This document shows positions 56,491-64,000 of a DNA stretch of 64,000 nt, piece after piece. A model generated the notes under the pieces. The model was not told where the DNA came from and made no database searches. It worked only from the letters and a program-made list of their open reading frames with translations. Source of the stretch: Talpa occidentalis. Lineage: Eukaryota > Chordata > Mammalia > Eulipotyphla > Talpidae. Within the stretch, counting starts at the first letter, position 1; every line of letters begins with the position of its first letter. A program made the position numbers and the translations under genes. The DNA lies in the NCBI RefSeq assembly GCF_014898055.3, contig NW_023601754.1, forward strand, positions 52,259,013-52,323,012. Reading direction: 5' to 3'.

Positions 56491-59400
56491 ACTGCCTTGC
56501 GTTTCCCAAGTCGGGCTCTGGTGCCTCTTTGTGAGCCTGTAGGTCTGTGAGGTCGTCCGTCCTTCCTTTCCACCCTGTTCCTTCCCAGCCTCCCTGCCAG
56601 CTCCCCACCCTGGGCTCCAGTGCCGATGCATCTCAGCCTGCACTGCTGTCAGGTCCCACAGCCTGCACTCTGCCTGGGGGTGTGCACTCTGCTCCCCCCT
56701 CCCAGAGCTTCTACCTTGCTTGCCCCTTACATCTGCACTTTCCCGCCCAGGGAAGGTCTTTACGTGCCACCAAGTGTGAGTGACACTCCCAGGCTGCGTC
56801 TCCGCATAGCTGGGGTGGCCTCACCACCTTATCCAGCCTGTAGCCGAGGTAGGCACAGGGCAGAGAGGCCTCAGGAAGGTCTGTGGGAATAACAGGGCTG
56901 TTTCCTGGGCAAGTCACTTTATCAAAGGTCCCCATGATCCATAAACAGTCCTTGAATACCAAGTGAGGCCTCTTGGGACATTAATGCCAGGGAAACAGGA
57001 CTTTGGCGGCTCACAGAAAGGAATTTGACCTTTCAGATTTCCTTGCAACACAGGGGTCTTGAAGCTAGTCAACAGCCCTAGAGCAGAGGGCCCCAGCACT
57101 TCTTCCGATGAGGGTGCCTTTGAGGGGAGCAGAGTCAGCTCATGACAAGCTTGCCTGGAGCCGGTGGACCCGGTGGTAGATGGTAGATGTCAGGGGCTGC
57201 TCAACTGCTCAGCTGTGCCCACCCCTTGGACAGGCCGGGCCAAAACACTTGGACCAAAATGGATCACTGCCAGCTGGTGTGGCCTGCCTCACTGGGCCTC
57301 CCCATCTGTAAAAGGGGAGGTATTCTCTGTGTCCCCTGCCCCACCCCCCCACCCCCAAAGCCAAGGAAGACACTGTCCCGATGGGTCACGGCCCGTGCGT
57401 CCTCTGGGAGCCGGCAGGGACTCGCGTGCCTGCTGTTGGGACCGTGATGCTGGTCGCTCGCTCACTCATCCCCATGCTCCATGTTTCTGTGAGTCTGCGG
57501 GGCCTGGGGGTCACCGTGTGGGGTGGACAGACTCCAGTGGGGAGCTGGAGCCCAGCTGGGCTGTCGCATCCTCGCCAGGCCAGGGCCTCCCGGGGTCCCT
57601 GTGCCATGACCGTGACCGTGGAAACTCGCTGGACTGGGGTGGGAGGCTGCAACCCCGAGCTGCATCCCACCTTATGAGAGTGGGTTGAGGCGCCTTGGGG
57701 GGCTCCTGTTCCTCTGGGAGCATACAGCTAGCGTGAGGGAGGGGCTCACCAGCCCATCCCCGCCACTTCTACTCGCACTTGCCTGCCTCTGATGGCCCAA
57801 GGACATGCGTTGCTCTAGGGAAACTCGGGTTGTGGCGTGGGGAAGTGGGGGGACTCCTGCCTGGCTTCCAGGGAGGCTGCTGCGAGGGCCAGGCCCCAGA
57901 AGGCCCAGTGGCGGGAGGGGCAGGCGTGCAGGGCCTGGAGGCACCACCGGGGTGGGGGCCGCGCTCAGGGGACCGTCAGGAAGCCCTTGCACGTGGGTGT
58001 TGGTGCCAGGGGAGGGTGGATGAGCCTGGGGTCTGGGGCCGCAGGAAACAGCCAGGCCCCCTCTTGGGAGGTGCTGCGTGGACAGAGCGGGAGCCTCGGC
58101 CAGCGGGCCTGCGTCCCGCCCCTCCTCCGCCTTCTGGAAGGTTCCCTAGATCTCATTGTTCGCTGCGCTCCATCGACCCTTCTGGGCTCGTCCTCTGCTG
58201 CTCGCCACAAAAACGCTGCAGTCATCTTTTCCGCTGTGGTTTTTATTGTTTTATTTTATTATTCCATCTACATGAGGTTGGGGAGAGCTGCAGAAACGGC
58301 TGCTTCTTGCCAGCTCCAGAACAGGCTGCAGCGGGTTGATAGATGGTCCCTAGGTCTCTCAGTGCACCCCCTCCCTCGAGCGGGGTCTCAGGAAGGCGCC
58401 CCTCACCCCTCCCGCCAGGCGGCCCTTGGGGGACTGCGGCCCGGGGTGCAGCTGGCCGGGCCTCCTCAGAGCCAAGGGAGGGTGACGCCTGGGGAGCCGG
58501 GCCCTCTTGGCTGCTGGTCAGACGATCCATCAAGCCCGGGGCCCGCACCGCGGGGTTCACGTGTGCGCGCACCCACCGCCGGCGCCTCGCGCGGCTGCGA
58601 TATTGCTTCCAGATGAGCAGCCTGTGCCGAGCCCGGCCCTGCAGATGCACTGGCCTGGCGTGCGCTCAGCCCCCGGGCCCCGGCCCCTCTCCCTGCCCGC
58701 CGGTGTGGGGGAGGGGCGCCGGCCCCAGGCCCGCCCGCGGGGTCTCTGCAGCGGGGACACCAGGGCACCTGCGGGTCTCTGGGCCTGCGCTGGGGCCCTG
58801 AGCCTCCCCTGCCACCAGGGCGTGTGACGGTCATGGCAGGGCCCTGCCCGCGCCCAGGGGGGACACGGCCTGCACGCGGCCATCCCCCGAGACGAGGCAA
58901 ACAGGGACATTCTGGGGTCCACACCTAGCTAGATAGACCTGGGCTCCCCGGCGTCCTCCCGGCTCCCGGTGGGGGGAGTGTGCTGCGGTGGCCACTGTCG
59001 CCAGCGGGGGCGAGGCCTGCCCTCCGTCTCCCCGAGCTGCCCGTTGTCCCCGGCCGGCGCCCTGGCTTGTGCTGCCGGAGGCTCTGGGAGCGGCGCGTGC
59101 CGGGTGGGCAGGTGTGGGCCTGTGGACGCTCCCGAGCCAGGCAGACCCCAGCACGGGCAGCGGCCAGCGGGTGGGGACCCAGGCGGGCTCGGGAAGCAGA
59201 GGGCGGCAGCGGCGCCGGGCAAGAGAGGCCTCCCGAGCACCCACGTTGGACCGGCCGCTCACCCACACGCCGCAGCCACCACCAGGGCACGGCGGCCGAT
59301 GTCCTCACTCCCAGCGAGGTCAGTGGCCCGAGGGAGCCTCCCGGCTTGGCAGACATGCCGCCAGCTGCACAGCCAGGCTTGTCTGGGCCCAGCGCCCCAG

Positions 59401-62400
59401 GGCCCCTGGCCACACCCCAGGGGGCAGCTGGGAGAGGGCATCAGACAGCAGCAGCCCATGGGGGCCACATCTCCAGGCGACCCCGCTCTTGACCTTCCGT
59501 GATGCAGATAGATGGACGCGCCCGACTCCCCCTGTGGTGTCCAGGTCACCACGTGGCCTGTTGGGAGGAGCCACTTCATCGGGCCACAGTCCCCCAAGCC
59601 TCCCAGCTCCCCGTTCCCTCGGTGACCCTCAGAGCAGTGCCGTCCCTCACTGGACTTGCCAAGGGCGTCAAGACCCTCCGGTGCTCAGGAGAGAGGCCCC
59701 GACCCCTCAAAGCTTACACTTAAGCCATCGAGTGCCCCCGCCCCGGTGCCCAGGCACCTCGGGGGTTGCCAAGGCCTGCTGCATGTGGGCACACGTGAGT
59801 GGCTTTGCACATGCAGACACACTGCTGGTCAGCGGCCTTCTGCGGTCAGGCAAGCCCACACCGGCCTTGCCTGGGGACAGCTGAAGGCCGGAAGAGGCCC
59901 TGGCCTTGGGGGAGCCTCCCCAGGCAGAGACAGCCCCTCGAAGGCCACCTGGCTGCTCTCCCTCTGGGAGTGGGCCAGCCCCACCCCCACAGGGCGGTTA
60001 ACCCCACCTGCTGCGCCCAGCTTCCATCTGGGCCTCCCTGGGCCGCCCACATTGGGGCACCTCCCTGGACATCAGGGCCCAAGAGGGACTCGCCCTGAAA
60101 ATGGCAGCTGAAGCCCAGGCCGCCACTGGCCGCCCTCCTCTTGTGGGCTTGGCTTCCAGAACCCATGAGCCCAGCCTGGGGCGGGGGTGGGGGGCTGGCA
60201 CCTCCAAGCCAGCAGGAAGCGTGCCCCGGGCTCACAGGACGTTCTCCCTCATTTTCCACATTCAGTGGGGTTCTGCTGGGCAGTAGGCTTTGCGGAAGGT
60301 GGACGCTGCATACACCCCAAAGTGATGGGACTGGGCCCAGGGAGCTGCGTGGGCCGGGGACTGTGCTTTCAAGTTCACGGAGAGTTAAACAGGCGGGAGC
60401 CCCCCCTACTCCCCGCCAGGTTGTGGCTCTGAATGGAGGGGACCAGCAGGCGGGCAGGGAGGCCCGGCAGGCAGCTCCCCCCTCCCCTTCCGAGGCCCAG
60501 CTGAAAGAAAGGCAGCACTTGGGGGGTTGAAAGGCTCCCTGCTGGGATCCGCTTGCAGGGGACCCCAACCCTTGGCTGCCTTTGTTCCTGGTCGCTAATA
60601 AGCCGACCCGACCCCCGCTGGGCGCTTTGAGGCCTGAGGCCCCCTGGGCGCCACCTCCCAGCCTGGCAAATCCGGACCCCCGCTGGCCAGGGTGCCCGGA
60701 GCTTCCCTTTGGGGCCAAGTGAGTGGAATTAGCAGCTTGTGTGGAGAAATATTTCTAGGGATTTACATTCCCTAGTCAAGAGTCTTCCGAAAGCTTTTCT
60801 CCAGGCCACAGGGTGGGGGGCGGGGGGCGCCCTACTGGGTCCCCGCAGCGGGGAGGCAGGCCCAGGTCACCTTTATGAGGACCCCACCCCCCTCTGCAAC
60901 TCAAGATGCCCCCAACAATGCAGGCGCAGGCCTCGCTCCTGCAGCTGCCCAGCCTGGCCCGCCTCTCCCCGGCCCCTGCCCCCCGGCCTTCGTCTGTCCT
61001 CCAGAGCAGGGGCTCGTCTTGGGGGCCCTTGACCTGCCTTACTGCCCAGAACGCTGCATGGACCCGGGGCCCCTGGGGATACCCTCACCCCACACCACCC
61101 CCACGAGACAGGCCCCCAGAGCCGCCCGTCCACCTTCGCTGGCTGCTAGGGCCCCTCAGGCCTAGTGGTCAGGTCTTACGTGGATGGCCACTCCAGCGGG
61201 GAGCACACACCAGCCTTGGGGGTCCTGACCAGCATAGGGGGGGAGGCCCGCCTGGGGGAGTGGAGCCGGGTCCCAAGGGGTCCGACCCAGGGCTTCAGAG
61301 CCCACCACCCCCTGAGCTCCCAGCAGGTGACAGCGTGGGCTGGGGATGACCCTCAGCCCTGGGACAGCCTGTCCATGGAGGCGCCTGGCACGGGGGAGGG
61401 AGGCTCTGTGAGTTGGGGCGCAAGGCCCGAGGGGGCTGGAGTTGGGGCTACTGGGTCCTGGGGCTGACGGGGCCCCTGCAGAGCTGTGTGTGAGGCACGA
61501 CCCAGGGCTCCCACCAGCAGCACCCCCAGACCCTTTAGAAGCCCCTCCCTCCAAACAGGGAGCCCCTTTGTCATCCCTTGAGGAGTGTGGGGGAGCCGTG
61601 GACTGGCCCTCTGCCCTGTCCTCACCACCCCCGCCCCCAGGGGTTGTCCAGGCCCGAGGGGAGGATGCATGCGCTCCTGGGGGGCACAGAGGAGCCAGCG
61701 AGCCAGGATTCTGAGTGGGGGCAGGTGCTCTGGGGTCAAGCCTGTCTCAGCGTGGAGCTGCCCCCGCCCTGTCCCATGCTGGCCACTGTGCCGCTCTGGC
61801 TGAGGTGCTGCGGGACCTGGTCGCCATGTGCCGGCCGTGACATGGAGCAGGGCAGCCTCCGTCGGGGGACGGATGCACCTGGAAACTCGCGCCATGTGGG
61901 GAGGGCAGCACCTGGCCCGGTGGGCGGCCCGGTGGGCACCCCGGTGGGCACCCCGGCCCAGCAGCCAGCCTGCCCAGTGGCCCACATGGGCTGGGCCCGC
62001 ACTCTCCAGATGCTCAGTGTTGGGGGCTCCATGTCCTCTGCCCTCTGTGCCCTGTCGGGGTTGTGCAGTGGGGGCACCTGTCCTCCATCTGGGGCCTGGA
62101 CCTGAGCTCCGAGGCAGAGGCCTGTGTGGACCTCGGGCAGAGGGAGCCCCCCTGCGTGCTCCCCGGCTTTCAGTTCTGGCCCCGAGCCCCAGCCCAGCCT
62201 TCTCCACCCAGTCCGATGCCCTCCCCCTGCCTGCGGTGCCCGGGGGCTCTGGTCCCGCCTAGTTCAGTCCTCGCAGGCGAGGGCCCAGGGAAGCGGGGTG
62301 CCGGCTTTAGAACCCCCCCCCCACCCCCGTGGCCAAGGTGCGGGGCTGTGGCCGGTCGTCTGGCGCCCTGGGCGCTCCTGGGCGGGCAGGTCAGGCGTGC

Positions 62401-64000
62401 TGTGAGCGCGAGGGCGGGAGGCCAGCCCCGCGGCTCGGATTCTGCTGAGCTCACTGAAACCCTAACCTTCGGGCTTCCCCACTAATTGGTGATAAGGTCT
62501 CGCCAAGAAAAACAGTGGAGAGACCCCTGGTTTCTCCAGGAATTCCAGAGCGCTGGGTTCACGCGGCGGGACGGGGCCGCAGGGCCAGGCTGCAGAGGCA
62601 CCTCCGCGAGGCGAGGGGCGGGGCGGGGCGGCCACCTGCGTCGGAGGCCCAGGCGGGCCGCGGCCCATAGGTGGACGGGGCTGTCAGTGCCCTCGATGGA
62701 GGGACGTGGGCGGCTGTGACTTCCCCGCCCCAGGTTTGTGTGACGGAGAGGGGGTGGGGGTGCGGGCGACCGTGGAGGAGGCAAGTGGGCGGCTGGGCCT
62801 TTCGGGGGCAGCATCGCTTGATCTGCTTGCACCGCCGTCTTCCGTGTTGGCCTGAGCGCGAGCTGACTCCTGCAAAGGCGGGTCTGGGGCTTCAAGGCTC
62901 CGCGTGCCTCCCCCCGCCCCCCGGCCTGCCTCTCTCCTCATCGCTGGGCAGCCGTCCCCCAGCTGGGTGGAGGGGCCCTCGGCCCCAACTGCCTTCCTGA
63001 GGCTCACCGGAGTTCCCACGGACCCCCAGGTCCTTGCAGAGGCACCCGTGTCCCCCTAGCTCAGGGCTGCCCGGCTCTGCCCGAGAGGACAGCGGGCAGC
63101 AGGTCAGCCCGCAGAGGCGGCCCCGGGCTGGAGGTGCAGACCCCTCCTGGGTCCCGTCCCAGGTGCCCCTCCGCTGCACTGCCTTTAAGACACTCAAGGA
63201 AGGCCGGCGCCGCCTGGCCCTGGACTCGTGTCAGCTGTGAGGTCCAGCTCACACCTGCCAGCCAGAGCGTCTGCAGGGAGGGCGGCCCCCAGCAGGAGGG
63301 GCTAGGGCAGGGGAGGCCTCAAAAGCTCAGCAGCTGCAGTGCTGGGAGCCGGAGGCAGCTTGGACGCGGGGGCATCAGAACCCCTGCCAAGTCCTGGGGC
63401 AGCCAATGGCCTCGCTGAGCCGAGCCCCACCCCGCCCCAGTGGGTGGAAAGAAACGGGGGCGGCAGGTAGGCAGCAGTGGGCAAGGGTTGCACAGCTGCC
63501 TGGGAAGCAAAGGGGGCGGCTCGGAGCCGGCGCCGGTCCCTGGCGCAGATGTCAGTGAGCTGGTCACCTGGAGGGGGTGTGGTGACCCAAGGTGGGAGTC
63601 ACAGCTGCCTGGGCCTGGCTGAGGCTGGCGTGGCCTGGAAGCCCCGGTGGGGGTCAGCCTCCTGCAGAGCTCGAGGCTGGAGAGGGCCGTGTGCCCAGGG
63701 CGGGACAGTGACCGGCACACGGGTAGGGGCATGGGCCACTGAGCTGGCAGGTGCTGCTCTTCCGCAAGAGGAGTCCCTCCCCTGTGGGTGCCAGGGGTCT
63801 CACAGTGGGGCGAGGGCCACCCCACAGCCCCTGGAGCCCTGGCCTTGCAGTTTCGTCCCCGTGGCTCGGGGCCCAAGCCTAGCCGCTGACCAGGCTCAAG
63901 GCTGTGGCTGCCCCGGCTCACCTCCACGCCCAGCGCCCGCCCTCCCCTCGCCTCTGCCTCCCCTTCCTGCCCTGGGCCTCAGCCCGGCCCTCCCCGCAGG
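56491..64000. other. GC-rich intron, right end of window
   Basis: No gene was recognised. 56895-57065 is AT-richer (AAGTCACTTTATCAAAGG, GAATTTGACCTTTCAGATTTC). 58225-58275 is an AT-rich run (TTTTATTGTTTTATTTTATT). 60725-60810 (GAAATATTTCTAGGGATTTAC) and 62455-62520 (CACTAATTGGTGATAAGG) are small AT islands. 61916-61957 has a 15-bp unit (CGGTGGGCACCCCGG) about three times. The remaining frames are GC artefacts. Confidence 0.5.
57285..57322 (+). mobile_element. MIR-like fragment
   Basis: CCTCACTGGGCCTCCCCATCTGTAAAAGGGG contains the MIR hallmark cctcagtttccccatctgtaaaatgggg with few changes. TGGGCAAGTCACTT at 56907-56920 is another MIR word and may belong to a separate piece. Confidence 0.45.

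Larger units (their letters stand above)
29229..64000 (+). other. KCNQ1: KCNQ1 intron downstream of exon 11 (5' part), hosting KvDMR1
   Basis: The intron begins with GTGAGT at 29229. No exon 12 was seen up to the window end: its expected peptide (helix B, LREHHRATIKV) does not appear in any frame. In human this intron is about 100 kb and contains the KvDMR1 imprinting centre. Here a CpG island with a tandem array is found at 46.96-48.9 kb. The older literature numbers this intron 10. Confidence 0.85.

Noticed and set aside
59408..59432. CTCF-like CCCCAGGGGGCAGC
   Set aside because: The core is good but the flank is poor. Similar words occur many times in this GC-rich sequence, so I did not list it as a site.

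Overview
This is mammalian genomic DNA inside the imprinted KCNQ1 / KCNQ1OT1 locus (human equivalent 11p15.5, Beckwith-Wiedemann / long-QT region). The anchor is one exon at 29108-29228 on the + strand. It is 121 bp long, has a textbook acceptor and donor, and encodes the end of the KCNQ1 A-B helix linker (motif [20 protein letters not shown]). Its length and splice phases equal those I recall for human KCNQ1 exon 11 (c.1394-1514). Everything else in the window is intron of KCNQ1.

Layout. (1) 1-22 kb, upstream intron: a stack of LINE-1 remnants of several ages, nearly all on the - strand. It includes a nested, 5'-truncated younger L1 with a 14-bp target-site duplication and a tRNA-type SINE with a 13-bp duplication. 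(2) 22-29.1 kb: GC-rich unique intron. (3) 29108-29228: KCNQ1 exon 11. (4) 29.2-46.9 kb: GC-rich intron with few recognisable repeats and several short AT-rich islands that look like non-coding regulatory elements. (5) 46.96-48.9 kb: a dense CpG island with a large tandem array and a - strand promoter-like block (paired CCAAT boxes, GC box, TGCCGC motifs). I interpret this as KvDMR1 / imprinting control region 2 and the start of the antisense lncRNA KCNQ1OT1. It lies about 19 kb past exon 11, in the same intron and order as in human. (6) 49-54.9 kb: GC-rich intron with a 17-bp VNTR. (7) 54.95-56.49 kb: an old antisense L1 split by a second full-length copy of the same SINE. (8) 56.5-64 kb: GC-rich intron with small MIR-like pieces.

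How the parts work together (family knowledge): KCNQ1 encodes the Kv7.1 potassium channel and is read left to right. KCNQ1OT1 is normally transcribed right to left from the unmethylated paternal KvDMR1, across exon 11 and the L1-rich part, and silences neighbouring genes in cis. The maternal copy is methylated and silent. Sequence alone cannot show methylation or transcription.

Organism: a placental mammal, from the L1 type, the GC/CpG-rich isochore and the KCNQ1 exon. The tRNA-derived SINE (head GGGCCTCCC..TGGCRCAG, B box GGTTCRATYCC, tail AATAAATCTTAAAA) is not a primate or rodent type. A laurasiatherian, possibly a bat, is my guess at low confidence. Most long reading frames here are by-products of high GC content. 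I found no other protein-coding gene.
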